The notes: generated by a model from the letters alone, not told the origin. 64,000 nucleotides of DNA from Xenorhabdus hominickii (GCF_002632725.1 NZ_NJAI01000001.1:717977-781976); one strand, 5' to 3'. Positions 29,266 to 40,433 are shown, counted from the first letter of the stretch. Translations and numbers: made by a program.

Positions 29266-30285
29266 TCAAGAGTGAGAGCCTTCTCCCTCATCTCTTGTCG
29301 CCCTTCCCAATAATGCCTGAGCAGCTTCAATCACATTTTTATTGCAGTACAGTATCTGGTAAATCTGCTCTGCGATGGGTATCTCAACACCCGTTCGTTC
29401 TGCCAGCGCCCGAACTTCTTTGGTATTACGGTAGCCTTCAACAACTTGCCCAATTTCACGCTGAGCATCATCAACACTGACACCTTGCCCCAGCATCATG
29501 CCAAAACGACGATTACGAGATTGGTTATCAGTACAGGTCAAAACTAAATCACCTAATCCTGCCATTCCCATGAATGTGGAAGGATCTGCCCCCAGAGCCA
29601 CCCCAAGACGACTCATCTCCGCCAACCCGCGGGTAATCAACGCCGTGCGGGCATTAGCTCCGAATCCCATACCATCAGAGATCCCTGCACCAATTGCAAT
29701 AACATTTTTTATTGCTCCGCCGAGTTGTACGCCAATGAAATCTGGGTTTTTGTATACGCGGAAACTTTTACCACAATGGAAGAATTGCTGGAGTTCTTCA
29801 CAAAATTCAGATGTTGTCGCAGAGACAGCAATCGCTGTTGGCAAACCAGCAGCAAGTTCTTTTGCAAATGTCGGGCCAGAGACAACTGCCAAGGGGATTT
29901 CATTACCTAATATCTCACGGGCTACATCTTGTAATAAACGTCCAGTCTCGGCTTCAAGCCCCTTGGTCGCCCAAACAATACGACTATCATGCAGTAAGTG
30001 AGGTCTTATCTGCTGTAAGACATCACCAAAAACATAGCTAGGAACCACTATCAGGATATTGCGGCTGGCTGAAATCGCTTTCTTCAGATCAGCCTCAAGC
30101 TGTAAATTATCAGGAAAAGAAACATCCGGCAAAAACGCCTGATTACAACGTGCCTGCTGTAAAGCGCGGACGTGATCAGGATTATGCCCCCAAAGCACGA
30201 CGTCATGCCCATTGCGAGCCAAAGTAATGGCTAAAGCGGTGCCGTATGAACCGGCACCGATAACTGTCATAGAAGCAGTATTCAT
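29266..30285 (-). CDS. gpsA: Glycerol-3-phosphate dehydrogenase [NAD(P)+]
   Basis: Reduces dihydroxyacetone phosphate to sn-glycerol 3-phosphate for phospholipid synthesis. The 339-residue protein has the dinucleotide fold [19 protein letters not shown], the substrate regions [12 protein letters not shown] and [17 protein letters not shown], and [14 protein letters not shown]. Its ATG shares one base with the secB stop (TGATG), so it is translationally coupled to secB, the same operon as in E. coli (secB-gpsA-cysE). Confidence 0.97.
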   Translation of the reverse strand: MNTASMTVIGAGSYGTALAITLARNGHDVVLWGHNPDHVRALQQARCNQAFLPDVSFPDNLQLEADLKKAISASRNILIVVPSYVFGDVLQQIRPHLLHDSRIVWATKGLEAETGRLLQDVAREILGNEIPLAVVSGPTFAKELAAGLPTAIAVSATTSEFCEELQQFFHCGKSFRVYKNPDFIGVQLGGAIKNVIAIGAGISDGMGFGANARTALITRGLAEMSRLGVALGADPSTFMGMAGLGDLVLTCTDNQSRNRRFGMMLGQGVSVDDAQREIGQVVEGYRNTKEVRALAERTGVEIPIAEQIYQILYCNKNVIEAAQALLGRATRDEGEGSHS

Positions 30286-30752
30286 CAGGCTTCCTGTATA
30301 GCCTCGTTAGACTCTTCAGACTGCTGTTGCAGGTAGTTCATAAACAGCGCGTCAAAGTTAACCGGAGCCAGATTCAGTTGTGGGAAAGTACCACGACCTA
30401 CCAAGCTGGTGATGCATTCACGAGCATATGGGAACAGAATGTTCGGGCAATATGCACCTAAGCAGTGCGCCAGTTGGGTTCCTTCGATACCATCGATAGA
30501 GAAAATACCTGCTTGCTGAACTTCACACAGAAACGCGGTTTCTTCGCCCAATGCTGCCGTAACGGTTACACGCAGAACAACTTCATAAACTCCCTGAACC
30601 AGTTCGCTGGAAGCCGTATCCAAATCTAATTTAACTTCTGGCTGCCATTCCTGCTGGAAAATCTGAGGTGCTTTCGGTGCTTCAAAAGAAACATCTTTCG
30701 TGTAGATACGCTGGATCTGGAAAGCCATTTCTGTGTTGTTTTGTTCTGACAT
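30285..30752 (-). CDS. secB: Protein-export chaperone SecB
   Basis: Tetrameric cytosolic chaperone that keeps precursors unfolded and passes them to SecA. The 155-residue form from the ATG at 30752 ([17 protein letters not shown]) matches E. coli SecB length; an ATG two codons earlier is also possible. Conserved [26 protein letters not shown] and [16 protein letters not shown] segments. The acidic tail binds SecA. Between yibN and gpsA, with yibN upstream, as in E. coli. Confidence 0.97.
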   Translation of the reverse strand: MSEQNNTEMAFQIQRIYTKDVSFEAPKAPQIFQQEWQPEVKLDLDTASSELVQGVYEVVLRVTVTAALGEETAFLCEVQQAGIFSIDGIEGTQLAHCLGAYCPNILFPYARECITSLVGRGTFPQLNLAPVNFDALFMNYLQQQSEESNEAIQEA

Positions 30753-30825
30753 AATCATGTTTACCTTTTTCAGACGTCCTTATTAAACCTTGTTCGTGCA
30801 GGCATATCGCCTGCACCTGAGTTCT

Positions 30826-31263
30826 TTATCTTTTGCCTCGGGCCAATGGCAGATTTTCGCCCGCCCACCCAGCAATCCCGTCTTTCAGGGAATAAACGGT
30901 TTCAAAACCGAAACGAACCAGATTCTCCGCTGGTGTTCTGGATTCCAATCCATTCGCTGAAACAACAATGACGGGCTGTTTTTTATGTTTTTCCAATTCA
31001 CCCAGATTATTCTCTTTAATCTCAGATGGTGTCAGATTAACGGAGCCAATGATATGCCCTCTGCGGTAATCGTCACGGGAACGTAAATCCACGACGACAG
31101 CATCTTCCTTATTGATTAAATTGATGGCTTGTGCACGGGTGATATCTTTACTCTTGGAGAACACGCTTTTTGCCGTCATGACAATGACAGCCACCAGCAA
31201 TGCAATCCAGACAAGACTCAATATCGTGTTCCGGCTAATAAATTGCATGATTTCTTGCAGCAT
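30826..31263 (-). CDS. yibN: Membrane-anchored rhodanese-like protein YibN
   Basis: N-terminal TM segment (about residues 11-30) and a cytoplasmic rhodanese domain ([18 protein letters not shown] to [11 protein letters not shown]). Start at the ATG at 31263 as the longer form needs TTG. Odd: the loop where rhodaneses keep the catalytic Cys reads [13 protein letters not shown] and the whole protein has no Cys, so sulfur transfer looks impossible. The protein may act as a scaffold. Upstream of secB in the same direction. Confidence 0.88.
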   Translation of the reverse strand: MLQEIMQFISRNTILSLVWIALLVAVIVMTAKSVFSKSKDITRAQAINLINKEDAVVVDLRSRDDYRRGHIIGSVNLTPSEIKENNLGELEKHKKQPVIVVSANGLESRTPAENLVRFGFETVYSLKDGIAGWAGENLPLARGKR

Positions 31264-31603
31264 GGAGGGCAACAACTCCCGTTAGTTAATAACAAATATC
31301 AAAATCTAAGGTAGCAGAGTATACCTGTGTGCTGCATCAATTACAGCCAGTTAGCGTCAACCCAATGCAGATTTTGCGGAGAGTTTCGAGAAAAATTAAA
31401 AAATACACAGAGAGTTACTTGATTGTAATGCATCATTAAAATATTTCATGTCACACTGAACAGAGACAGGCTCTTCAGCCACAAATGAACTAAATTAACT
31501 AAAACTTATGTTAAAAAAGACAAAAAACAGGCTGTTCTCTAGTCAGGAATCATTCCTCATGAAATAATCGGACGCTATATATAGCAGCAAGGTACTCAAT
31601 AAG
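31264..31603. other. Divergent intergenic region, yibN/envC
   Basis: About 340 bp with no supportable gene. It should carry both promoters. In E. coli the phosphoglycerate mutase gene gpmM sits between yibN and envC; it is absent here and no remnant was recognised. Confidence 0.5.
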
Positions 31604-32917
31604 ATGGCTGAGAATAAGGATCTAAAGAGCTGTAAGTATCGGCAGAAACAAGATCAGAGGCAAAAAACAAGCAGAGCTTTACTGCTCTGTACCTTGTTAT
31701 TTGCCTCTCTCAGCTTAAGTACGAATACTTTCGCCAATCCTATTTCAGAGAATAAAAACCAGCTCAAAGACATTCAGCAGGATATTGCTGAAAAAGAGGA
31801 AAGTGTAAAACAGCAACAAAAACAACGCACTGATCTTCTTAATCAATTGAAGGAACAAGAAAGTACGATCTCCGAAGTAGGACGATCGTTACACGGTACG
31901 CAATCTAGTTTGAATAAACTGGAAAACGAGGTCTCATCACTGAATATAAATATAAAACGCCTGCAAACGAAACAAAAGGAACAACGCAACTTACTTGCCA
32001 ACCAATTAGATGCCGCATTTCGGCAGGGGAATCACCAAGGATTAGAATTATTGCTCAATGGTCAGGAATCTCAACGCAAGGAGAGGATCCTCGCTTATTA
32101 CAGTTACTTGAACCAAACGCGTCAGGAAACCATCGGCAAACTGGAAAAAACGACAGCAGAACTTAATCAACAAAAAAAACTGCAACTCGAAAAACAAAAT
32201 GAGCAGAAAGCAATACTAACCAGCCAAAAACAGCAAAAACAAAAAATGGAAGTTGCCCGTACCGCTCGGCAAAAAACGTTAACAATACTGGAATCCTCAT
32301 TGAAGAAGGATCAGCAAAACCTGACGGAGCTTCGACAAAATGAAAATCGCTTGAGGAACAAGATTGCCAAAGCGGAACGAGAAGCCAAAGCACGTGCTGA
32401 ACGAGAAGCTCGTGAAGCGGCCCGTGTTCGCGCACAAGTTGCCGCTAAACAGAAACAAGCTCAACAAAAAGGCTCCAGTTATAAACCAACAGAAGATGAA
32501 CGTGCTCTCATGGCACGAACAGGTGGGCTTGGTCGCCCTGCCGGGCAAGCAATCTGGCCGGTACGTGGTAATGTCATCCACAGTTTTGGTGAAGCGATAC
32601 AAGGTGAACTGCGCTGGAAAGGGATTGTTATCGCTGCCGCAGAAGGCACGGAAGTCAGGGCCATTTCAGATGGACGCGTGTTGTTGGCAGATTGGTTGCA
32701 AGGCTATGGCCTTGTCGTCGTGGTTGAGCACGGTAAAGGGGATATGAGTATTTATGGTTACAACCAAAGCACACTGGTGAAAGTTGGGCAACAAGTCCGA
32801 GCTGGTCAACCCATCGCGCTGGTCGGCAGCAGTGGCGGTCAACAACAACCTTCACTCTATTTTGAAATTCGCCGTCAGGGACGGGCCGTTAACCCAATAT
32901 CGTGGTTAGGGAAATAG
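31604..32917 (+). CDS. envC: Murein hydrolase activator EnvC
   Basis: Periplasmic activator of the septal amidases AmiA and AmiB, recruited by FtsEX. The 437-residue protein has a signal peptide (hydrophobic LLLCTLLFASLSL, cleavage near TFA-NP, about residue 45), a long coiled coil (about 50-290, rich in Gln, Lys, Glu), and a C-terminal LytM-type domain. The LytM zinc ligands are missing (WKGIVIAAAEGT, SLYFEIRR), as expected for an activator rather than an enzyme. Followed 12 bp later by yibQ. Confidence 0.95.
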   Translation: MAENKDLKSCKYRQKQDQRQKTSRALLLCTLLFASLSLSTNTFANPISENKNQLKDIQQDIAEKEESVKQQQKQRTDLLNQLKEQESTISEVGRSLHGTQSSLNKLENEVSSLNINIKRLQTKQKEQRNLLANQLDAAFRQGNHQGLELLLNGQESQRKERILAYYSYLNQTRQETIGKLEKTTAELNQQKKLQLEKQNEQKAILTSQKQQKQKMEVARTARQKTLTILESSLKKDQQNLTELRQNENRLRNKIAKAEREAKARAEREAREAARVRAQVAAKQKQAQQKGSSYKPTEDERALMARTGGLGRPAGQAIWPVRGNVIHSFGEAIQGELRWKGIVIAAAEGTEVRAISDGRVLLADWLQGYGLVVVVEHGKGDMSIYGYNQSTLVKVGQQVRAGQPIALVGSSGGQQQPSLYFEIRRQGRAVNPISWLGK

Positions 32918-32929
32918 GATAAAACAATA

Positions 32930-34006
32930 ATGATGAAAGTGACGTATCCATTAATTAAGCGTGCTAATTTGTTCACTTTGTTATCTTGGATACTCTTATT
33001 CTTCACATCATTGCTGTTTACCTTAAATGCCCAAGCTGCAAGTTTAGCAATTGTTATTGATGATGTTGGTTATCGTGTTAACGAAGAAAATAAAATATTA
33101 CAAATGCCCGTTGAGGTTTCTATCGCGATACTGCCCAACTCGCCACACGGCAGGATGATGGCAGAAAAGGCATATCAGCAAGGGCGGGAAATTTTGATCC
33201 ACCTGCCGATGGCTCCGCTAAGCAAGCAACCGTTGGAAAAGAATACGTTGCATCTGGCCATGAGCCGGGAAGAGATCGGTCATATTATCCAAGATGCGAT
33301 ACAAAAAGTCCCTCACGCCGTCGGTATGAATAATCATATGGGCAGCGCAATGACTTCAAATCTCAATAGCATGGTAAAAGTGATGCAAGTGTTATCCCTG
33401 CATCACCTCTACTTTCTGGATAGTGTGACGATTGGCAATACGCAAGCCACTAAGGCCGCGCTGGGAACCCCCGTCCCCGTGATCCGCCGAAATATCTTTT
33501 TGGATAATGTTCAGACAGAATCCGAAACCCGGCATCAGCTCAACCGTGCAATCGCCCTTGCCCGCAAGCAAGGTTATGCCATAGCGATAGGGCATCCCCA
33601 TCCATCAACCGTGCGTGTCCTACAACAAACTCTTTCTACATTACCCAATGATATTGAACTGGTAACTCCCAGTATGTTACTCAGCCCCGTACCAACAAAC
33701 AAAAGTGATCTCCAGACTGTCCGCAAATGCAAAAAGCCTCATAAATCAGAATCTGTACCTGAAGCTCAGTTGGATTATTTCAAGATGATAGGAAGGACAT
33801 TAGTGAACAATGCCATTGTGGATGCCTTAAGCCAGCACATTCAAAATATATTGGGCAAATCCGCCAAACAAACAGAACCAAACTCTTTAGATGGGACAAT
33901 CGTTAATCAAGCGACAGTCAACAAAACGGCGGGAAAAATAAAATCGCAGCAAAAAAGTACCCAAAAAGGCGCCCATAAAATCACGGACGCCTGTTCTAAC
34001 CCTTAG
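32930..34006 (+). CDS. yibQ: Divergent polysaccharide deacetylase family protein YibQ
   Basis: Exported protein of the divergent polysaccharide deacetylase family (function not established). A signal peptide ends near AQA-AS (about residue 37), then LAIVIDDVGYR with the metal-type DD, and MNNHMGSAM and YFLDS motifs. E. coli YibQ is shorter, about 319 residues; here a polar Lys/Gln-rich tail adds about 40 residues with no clear domain. Follows envC, as in E. coli, so an envelope role is likely. Confidence 0.9.
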   Translation: MMKVTYPLIKRANLFTLLSWILLFFTSLLFTLNAQAASLAIVIDDVGYRVNEENKILQMPVEVSIAILPNSPHGRMMAEKAYQQGREILIHLPMAPLSKQPLEKNTLHLAMSREEIGHIIQDAIQKVPHAVGMNNHMGSAMTSNLNSMVKVMQVLSLHHLYFLDSVTIGNTQATKAALGTPVPVIRRNIFLDNVQTESETRHQLNRAIALARKQGYAIAIGHPHPSTVRVLQQTLSTLPNDIELVTPSMLLSPVPTNKSDLQTVRKCKKPHKSESVPEAQLDYFKMIGRTLVNNAIVDALSQHIQNILGKSAKQTEPNSLDGTIVNQATVNKTAGKIKSQQKSTQKGAHKITDACSNP

Positions 34007-34068
34007 CTATTCTTTAACTATGTTCTAGCGAATTAATTTATTAAATAGTTAATTAATCAAATAGCTAA

Positions 34069-35094
34069 TTAGTCCCAATTAAGGATAACTTTACCTGATT
34101 TCCCTGATCGCATGATATCAAAGCCTTCTTGGTAATCATCGACCGAGAATTGGTGAGTAATAATTGGAGATAAATCTAAACCAGATTGAATCAAAGCCGC
34201 CATTTTGTACCACGTTTCGAACATTTCACGCCCGTAGATACCTTTTATAAACAATCCCTTAAAGATAACTTGGTTCCAATCTATCGCCATATCTGACGGA
34301 GGAATACCCAATAGAGCAACGCGGCCACCGTGATTCATGGTATCTAGCAAAGTACGAAACGCAGGTGGCGCTCCAGACATTTCCAGACCTACATCAAAGC
34401 CTTCTGTCATGCCCAACTCTGCCATGACGTCAGTCAATTTTTCTTTACTGACATTCACTGCACGGGTAACACCCATTTTACGAGCCAGTTCAAGGCGATA
34501 TTCATTCACATCCGTAATCACGACATGACGTGCGCCAACGTGCTTACATACCGCTGCAGCCATGATACCGATAGGGCCAGCACCAGATACCAGTACATCT
34601 TCCCCCACCAGATCAAAAGAGAGCACCGTGTGAACCGCATTGCCGAATGGATCGAAAATCGCGGCCAGTTCATCAGGAATATTGTCTGGAATTTTAAAAG
34701 CATTAAATGCTGGAATAACCAGGTATTCAGCGAATGCCCCCGCACGATTCACACCAACACCAGTCGTATTACGGCATAAATGAGTACGTCCAGCACGACA
34801 GTTACGGCAGTGACCACAGGTGATATGACCTTCACCTGACACGCGATCACCTATTTTAAACCCTTTGACTTCCTGACCAATTTCAACGATTTCACCGACA
34901 TATTCATGTCCTACCACCATTGGAACTGGGATCGTTTTCTGAGACCAATCATCCCAATTATAGATATGAACATCCGTACCACAGATAGCAGTTTTACGGA
35001 TTTTAATCATTACATCATTATGCCCAAGTTCCGGCTCAGGCACATCAGTCATCCAAATTCCTTCTTCTGACTTTAATTTCGATAATGCTTTCAT
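34069..35094 (-). CDS. tdh: L-threonine 3-dehydrogenase
   Basis: Zinc alcohol-dehydrogenase-family enzyme oxidising L-threonine to 2-amino-3-ketobutyrate. The 341-residue protein has the catalytic-zinc motif [12 protein letters not shown] and CGTDVH (about residues 38-43), the structural-zinc Cys cluster [15 protein letters not shown], and the NAD fold [18 protein letters not shown], 9 bp after kbl. Product passes to Kbl, the adjacent gene. Confidence 0.97.
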   Translation of the reverse strand: MKALSKLKSEEGIWMTDVPEPELGHNDVMIKIRKTAICGTDVHIYNWDDWSQKTIPVPMVVGHEYVGEIVEIGQEVKGFKIGDRVSGEGHITCGHCRNCRAGRTHLCRNTTGVGVNRAGAFAEYLVIPAFNAFKIPDNIPDELAAIFDPFGNAVHTVLSFDLVGEDVLVSGAGPIGIMAAAVCKHVGARHVVITDVNEYRLELARKMGVTRAVNVSKEKLTDVMAELGMTEGFDVGLEMSGAPPAFRTLLDTMNHGGRVALLGIPPSDMAIDWNQVIFKGLFIKGIYGREMFETWYKMAALIQSGLDLSPIITHQFSVDDYQEGFDIMRSGKSGKVILNWD

Positions 35095-35103
35095 AGTGAT
35101 ACC

Positions 35104-36300
35104 TTACGCAATGACCTTCAATTCCTTACCGATACGTGTAAACGCAGCCACTGCACGTTCAATTTGTTCTTCCGTATGAGCAGCCGAGATCTGAGTTCTG
35201 ATACGCGCCTGCTCTTTAGGAACAACCGGATAGAAAAACCCAATCACATAGATGCCTTCTTTTAACAATTCAGACGCGAATTGTTGTGCCAATTTAGCAT
35301 CACCCAACATAACAGGAATAATGGCATGATCGGCACCTGCTAAGGTGAAACCTGCAGCAGTCATTTTTTCACGGAATAAATTCGCATTTCTCCAGAGACG
35401 ATCACGCAATTCATCTCCATTTTTCAGCATATCCAACACCTTAATAGATGCCGCAACAATCGAAGGAGCCAGTGAATTGGAGAACAGATAAGGACGTGAA
35501 CGCTGGCGCAACCACTCAACAACTTCTTTGCGTGCAGCGGTATACCCCCCTGAAGCGCCACCCAGAGCTTTACCTAATGTGCCAGTGATAATATCGACAC
35601 GCCCCATGACATCACAATATTCATGGGTACCACGACCCTGTTTGCCGACAAAGCCAACCGCGTGAGAGTCATCAACCATGACCAGCGCCCCGAACTCATC
35701 CGCCAGATCGCAGATGGATTTCAAGTCAGCAATCACGCCGTCCATTGAAAATACGCCATCCGTTGCGATAAGAATATTTTGTGCACCTTCGGTTTTCGCC
35801 TTCTCCAACTGCGTTCTTAATTCCTGCATATCATTATTGGCATAACGGTAACGCTTTGCTTTACACAAACGAATGCCATCAATGATGGAAGCATGGTTCA
35901 AGGCATCAGAAATAATCGCATCTTCTGAACCAAACAGCGTTTCAAACAGGCCACCATTTGCGTCGTAGCATGAAGAGTACAGAATGGTATCTTCCATACC
36001 CAAAAATTCAGCTATCTTATTTTCTAATTCTTTATGGGAGTCTTGTGTGCCACAAATAAAGCGAACAGAGGCCATACCAAAACCGTGGCTATCCATTCCT
36101 GCTTTTGCAGCAGCGATCAGGTCAGGGTGATTAGCCAAACCTAAGTAGTTATTGGCACAAAAATTAATGACATTGCTACCATCAGAAACAGCGATATCGG
36201 CATTCTGGGCAGAAGTGATGATACGCTCATTTTTAAACAGCCCTTCCGCATGGGCTTGTTCCAACTGCTCATTAATTTTTTGATAAAACGACGCTGACAT
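35104..36300 (-). CDS. kbl: 2-amino-3-ketobutyrate CoA ligase
   Basis: PLP enzyme converting aminoketobutyrate plus CoA to glycine and acetyl-CoA, completing threonine breakdown. The 398-residue protein has the alpha-oxoamine-synthase markers: [13 protein letters not shown], and the Schiff-base lysine in [14 protein letters not shown] (about residue 244). RBS AGGAGAG. First gene of the kbl-tdh operon, divergent from hldD. Confidence 0.97.
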   Translation of the reverse strand: MSASFYQKINEQLEQAHAEGLFKNERIITSAQNADIAVSDGSNVINFCANNYLGLANHPDLIAAAKAGMDSHGFGMASVRFICGTQDSHKELENKIAEFLGMEDTILYSSCYDANGGLFETLFGSEDAIISDALNHASIIDGIRLCKAKRYRYANNDMQELRTQLEKAKTEGAQNILIATDGVFSMDGVIADLKSICDLADEFGALVMVDDSHAVGFVGKQGRGTHEYCDVMGRVDIITGTLGKALGGASGGYTAARKEVVEWLRQRSRPYLFSNSLAPSIVAASIKVLDMLKNGDELRDRLWRNANLFREKMTAAGFTLAGADHAIIPVMLGDAKLAQQFASELLKEGIYVIGFFYPVVPKEQARIRTQISAAHTEEQIERAVAAFTRIGKELKVIA

Positions 36301-36558
36301 TTTTCTCTCCTGAGTACCGAAATAAGTGAAAGGCGAAGTATATTTTACTGATAGATCCTGCTAGTGACGATACAGCGGGAAAGATAATATCAACTTTGTA
36401 AAGCGGATCACGACTCAGAGCCTATCATGTGACAAAATTTCAGGATATTCGCCTGTTTAAGCTGCTGTCGTCAGTAGGGTTAAGTGCTATTATACGCAGC
36501 AAAGATATACCCAGACGAAGGGTATATAAAGTGAACTGACTATTTAGAGGTGAGCCAA

Positions 36559-37497
36559 ATGATTATTGTCACTGGCGGCGCAGGGTTTATTGGCAGCAAT
36601 ATTGTTAAGGCACTGAATGACGGGGGTTATACAGATATCCTGGTTGTTGATAACCTGAAAGATGGCACAAAATTCGCCAACTTGGTTGATTTGGATATCA
36701 CCGATTACATGGATAAGGAAGATTTCATTGCCAGTATCGTTGCCGGTGATGATTTAGGTGACATTGATGCCATTTTCCATGAAGGTGCTTGCTCATCGAC
36801 CACGGAATGGGATGGTAAGTATATGATGGACAATAATTACCAATACTCAAAAGATGTTCTGCATTATTGTCTTGAGCGCCAAATCCCGTTCCTTTACGCC
36901 TCTTCTGCTGCAACTTATGGTGGCCGGAGTGATAACTTCATTGAAGAGCGTCAATACGAAAAACCTCTCAATATTTATGGTTACTCCAAGTTTCTTTTTG
37001 ACCAATATGTCCGCGATATTTTTCCTCATGCGGATTCCCAAATTTGTGGTTTCCGCTATTTTAATGTGTATGGGCCGCGAGAAGGGCATAAAGGCAGCAT
37101 GGCGAGTGTCGCCTATCATTTAAACAATCAGATTGTTCAAGGGCAGAATCCAAAACTGTTTGCAGGCAGTGAAAATTTCCGCCGCGACTTTATTTATGTT
37201 GGTGATGTTGCCACTGTAAACCTGTGGTTTTGGAAAAACAGTGTTTCTGGCATCTTTAACTGTGGAACAGGCCACGCCGAATCTTTCCAAGCTGTTGCTG
37301 ATGCTGTTACCGAGTTTCATAAAGCAAAATCCCCAGCCGTGGAGTACATCGAGTTCCCAGAAAAACTCAAAGGTCGCTATCAAAGTTTTACTCAGGCTGA
37401 CCTGACAAAACTTCGTGCGGCAGGTTATAACAAGCCTTTTAAAACCGTTGCTGAAGGTGTCACTGAATATATGCAATGGCTCAATCAGGATAATTAA
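36559..37497 (+). CDS. hldD: ADP-L-glycero-D-manno-heptose-6-epimerase
   Basis: Makes the L,D-heptose donor for the LPS inner core. Start at the ATG at 36559 ([24 protein letters not shown]); the longer frame uses GTG. The 312-residue extended SDR has the NADP-binding GGAGFIG, the catalytic YASSAATYG Ser region, and YGYSK (YxxxK, about residues 139-143). First gene of the hldD-waaF-waaC operon. Confidence 0.97.
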   Translation: MIIVTGGAGFIGSNIVKALNDGGYTDILVVDNLKDGTKFANLVDLDITDYMDKEDFIASIVAGDDLGDIDAIFHEGACSSTTEWDGKYMMDNNYQYSKDVLHYCLERQIPFLYASSAATYGGRSDNFIEERQYEKPLNIYGYSKFLFDQYVRDIFPHADSQICGFRYFNVYGPREGHKGSMASVAYHLNNQIVQGQNPKLFAGSENFRRDFIYVGDVATVNLWFWKNSVSGIFNCGTGHAESFQAVADAVTEFHKAKSPAVEYIEFPEKLKGRYQSFTQADLTKLRAAGYNKPFKTVAEGVTEYMQWLNQDN

Positions 37498-37506
37498 TCG
37501 ACTTCT

Positions 37507-38559
37507 ATGAAGATATTGGTGATCGGCCCATCATGGGTGGGCGACATGATGATGTCACAAAGCCTCTATCGTACTTTGAAGGCTTTGTATCCCAATGCAG
37601 AAATTGATGTGATGGCACCAGAATGGTGCCGTCCATTATTGGCAAAAATGCCAGAGGTAAATCAAGCGCTGGCGATGCCATTAGGACATGGAGCCCTTGC
37701 ACTTGGCGAACGTCGTCGACTCGGCCTTGCGCTGCGTGAGAATAAATACGATCGCGCTTATGTGCTACCCAATTCATTCAAATCTGCACTGGTGCCTTTC
37801 TTCGCCAATATCCCTATACGCACAGGTTGGCGCGGTGAAATGCGCTACGGGCTGCTGAATGATATCCGAGTATTGAATAAAAGTGCTTTTCCACTCATGG
37901 TTCAGCGCTATGTTGCTCTCGCTTATGATGCAAAGAACGTATCCAGTGCTGACGACCTGCCACAACCACTGTTATGGCCGCAGCTAACCGTCAATGACGC
38001 TGATATTGCAGAATCAACCTCCGCATTCAACATTGCCGATCATCGCCCGATTATTGGCTTCTGCCCCGGAGCCGAGTTTGGCCCAGCCAAACGCTGGCCA
38101 CATTATCACTATGCCTCCCTTGCCGATCAGTTAATCACTCAAAAAAACTATCAAATTTTGCTGTTTGGCTCGGCCAAAGATCATGAAGCCGGTGAAGATA
38201 TCCGTACACTTTTAAGCCCAGATGCCCGCGAAAATTGCCTCAATCTGGCAGGGAAAACTTCGCTTGAGCAGGCAATCAATATCATCGCAGCCTGTGATGC
38301 CATCGTCACAAACGATTCTGGTCTGATGCATGTCGCGGCAGCGTTGAACCGTCCTCTGGTGGCATTATATGGCCCGAGTAGCCCAGACTTTACACCGCCA
38401 CTATCAAATAAGGCCGAAATGATCCGCTTGATTACCGGATACCATAAGATCAGGAAAGGTGACAGCGAGGGCGGTTACCACCAGAGTTTAATTGATATCC
38501 AGCCAGAACAGGTTTTGGCCTCACTGGAGAAACTGTTAGAGGCGGAGAGCCAAAATTAA
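37507..38559 (+). CDS. waaF: LPS heptosyltransferase II
   Basis: GT9 enzyme adding the second heptose to the inner core. The 350-residue protein begins KILVIGPSWVGDMMMSQ and has the donor-binding FCPGAEFGPAKRWP and the family loop NDSGLMHVAAALNRPLVALYGPSSP. Nine bp after hldD; shares a base with the waaC start (TAATG). Confidence 0.97.
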   Translation: MKILVIGPSWVGDMMMSQSLYRTLKALYPNAEIDVMAPEWCRPLLAKMPEVNQALAMPLGHGALALGERRRLGLALRENKYDRAYVLPNSFKSALVPFFANIPIRTGWRGEMRYGLLNDIRVLNKSAFPLMVQRYVALAYDAKNVSSADDLPQPLLWPQLTVNDADIAESTSAFNIADHRPIIGFCPGAEFGPAKRWPHYHYASLADQLITQKNYQILLFGSAKDHEAGEDIRTLLSPDARENCLNLAGKTSLEQAINIIAACDAIVTNDSGLMHVAAALNRPLVALYGPSSPDFTPPLSNKAEMIRLITGYHKIRKGDSEGGYHQSLIDIQPEQVLASLEKLLEAESQN

Positions 38560-39536
38560 TGCGTGTTTTACTGGTAAAAACGTCTTCGATGGGCGATGTG
38601 TTACATACTCTTCCGGCTTTAACAGATGCAAAACAGCATTTTCCTGACATTCAATTTGATTGGGTAGTGGAAGAAGGTTTTGCACAAATACCCACCTGGC
38701 ACAGTGCTGTCGAAAATGTTATTCCCGTTGCTATTCGTCGCTGGCGGAAAAATTGGTTCAGAAAAGATATTCGTGCAGAACGTGCACAATTTCGGCAACA
38801 ATTGCAGCAACATCAATATGACGCCGTCATTGATGCTCAAGGGTTGTTAAAAAGTGCATTTTTGGTGACTCGGTTGGCACATGGCCCAAGTCATGGATAT
38901 GACAGAAAAAGCATCCGCGAGCCGCTTGCAAGTTTTTTCTACAATCATTGGCATACAGTGAGCAAGCAACAACATGCAGTGGAACGGATCCGTGAACTCT
39001 TTGCGGATAGCTTGGGTTATCAAAAACCGACAGAATCCGGTGATTACGCCATCGCCTGCCATTTTCTGAATCAGCGAATTGAAAACCAAGATAACTATCT
39101 CGTTTTCCTGCACGCAACCACACGTGATGAAAAACATTGGCCAGAAAGCTATTGGCGACAGCTGATCACAGACATCCAGCCAACCGGCTTACGCATTAAA
39201 CTACCTTGGGGTGCAGAACATGAATATCAGCGAGCGTTGCGGCTGACAGAAGGCTTTCCTCATGTTGAAGTTCTGCCTAAACTGACACTGGCTGAAGTTG
39301 CACAAGTTCTCGCGGGGGCAAAAGCAGTGGTTTCTGTCGATACGGGCTTAAGCCATCTTACGGCTGCGCTTGATCGACCGAATATTACTCTGTTTGGCCC
39401 GACTGATCCGGGATTGATTGGTGGATATGGAAAAGAGCAGCACTCCTTGAAGTCGACGGATAATACTATGAAAAATATAGCCCCATCGGAAGTTATGCTA
39501 CTCTTGCAGGATATATTAAAAAAGCACTTTTCCTAG
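38559..39536 (+). CDS. waaC: LPS heptosyltransferase I
   Basis: GT9 enzyme adding the first heptose to Kdo. The 325-residue protein opens MRVLLVKTSSMGDVLHTLPA with the catalytic Asp region (SSMGD), FLHATTRDEKHWPE and SVDTGLSHLTAALDRP. Translationally coupled to waaF. Its last 21 bp overlap, convergently, the 3' end of the Mig-14 gene. Confidence 0.97.
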   Translation: MRVLLVKTSSMGDVLHTLPALTDAKQHFPDIQFDWVVEEGFAQIPTWHSAVENVIPVAIRRWRKNWFRKDIRAERAQFRQQLQQHQYDAVIDAQGLLKSAFLVTRLAHGPSHGYDRKSIREPLASFFYNHWHTVSKQQHAVERIRELFADSLGYQKPTESGDYAIACHFLNQRIENQDNYLVFLHATTRDEKHWPESYWRQLITDIQPTGLRIKLPWGAEHEYQRALRLTEGFPHVEVLPKLTLAEVAQVLAGAKAVVSVDTGLSHLTAALDRPNITLFGPTDPGLIGGYGKEQHSLKSTDNTMKNIAPSEVMLLLQDILKKHFS

Positions 39537-40433
39537 TGGTAATGTTTCACACCAACGATTTTTATATTCAAACGTAGGATTACCCAACGAGTAACGCATG
39601 GATTTGTCACCTTGCTGACACAGTGCTTTTGCTTCTTGGGTATTCACCCACATTAATATGCTCCCAACACTGAGATACGCATATTCGGGATCATAACCAC
39701 CATTAATGGCATCAAACGAAATCCATTTTGGACTCTCCGCCCACAAAACAAAATCGTAAGCACAAGGTTTCCTATTGATTAATAACACATTACCAAATAT
39801 ATGCTCACGCAGATCTGTATATATTTCAAGCAAATGCTGTTTTTGTTTTTCAGAATGGCTGTAATTCCAACGTTTCTGATACAAATCAATATAGATATTC
39901 ACTAATTCTTCTGCACTGAACTCACTTGATGGACGGATCTCCCCTCCAGCCCGCTTAAATTTATTGATCTCATTACTACGATTGCGCCGGGTTTTATAAG
40001 AGAAACTATCTTTGATCAGGCAGATTTTGCGTTTACTTAATCGGGAATTATAACTAGTATTAATAAAGTTATTTTTATGGATTGGAGATAGTCTCTTTGA
40101 TTTTATTGGTAAAAATAACTTAGCATCAGTTGCGATAGGGAAAATGATTTCATCACAAGGTAGTGAGTATATGTCTGAGATTTTCTCTACTAATTTTTGG
40201 TTTTTGATTAAAAAACAAGCTCCCTTGATAGAATTTCCTTTCTCTTTAACATAAAAGGAAAGTTGAACATCTTCAATATGATTATTCAAAAAAGAAACAA
40301 CATTGGGATGTGTTAGGATACCACCACCAAAAAGAGCATAAGCTTCTTTATATCGTTCAATATCACACTCTTTCCATCCTGAAAAAATTTTTTTTATTTT
40401 TATCATTATTAATCCCATCAAATTGCCCCCCAT
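39516..40433 (-). CDS. Mig-14 family protein (GNAT-like)
   Basis: About 305 residues. Recognised by HPNVVSFLN near the N-terminus, FSYKTRRNRSNEINKFKRAG, EEFSAEELVNIYIDLYQKRW-type centre, and the C-terminal MRYSLGNPTFEYKNRWC. These follow the order in Salmonella Mig-14, a PhoP-linked factor for resistance to host antimicrobial peptides; the biochemical step is not known. The start could also be the ATG at 40418. AT-rich compared with waaC. Transcribed against waaF-waaC, downstream of the WaaZ-like gene. Confidence 0.82.
   Translation of the reverse strand: MGGNLMGLIMIKIKKIFSGWKECDIERYKEAYALFGGGILTHPNVVSFLNNHIEDVQLSFYVKEKGNSIKGACFLIKNQKLVEKISDIYSLPCDEIIFPIATDAKLFLPIKSKRLSPIHKNNFINTSYNSRLSKRKICLIKDSFSYKTRRNRSNEINKFKRAGGEIRPSSEFSAEELVNIYIDLYQKRWNYSHSEKQKQHLLEIYTDLREHIFGNVLLINRKPCAYDFVLWAESPKWISFDAINGGYDPEYAYLSVGSILMWVNTQEAKALCQQGDKSMRYSLGNPTFEYKNRWCETLPLGKVLF

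Noticed and set aside
33966..33994. AGGCG/CGCCT stem at the end of yibQ
   Set aside because: Inside the coding region and without a T tract; not convincing as terminator.
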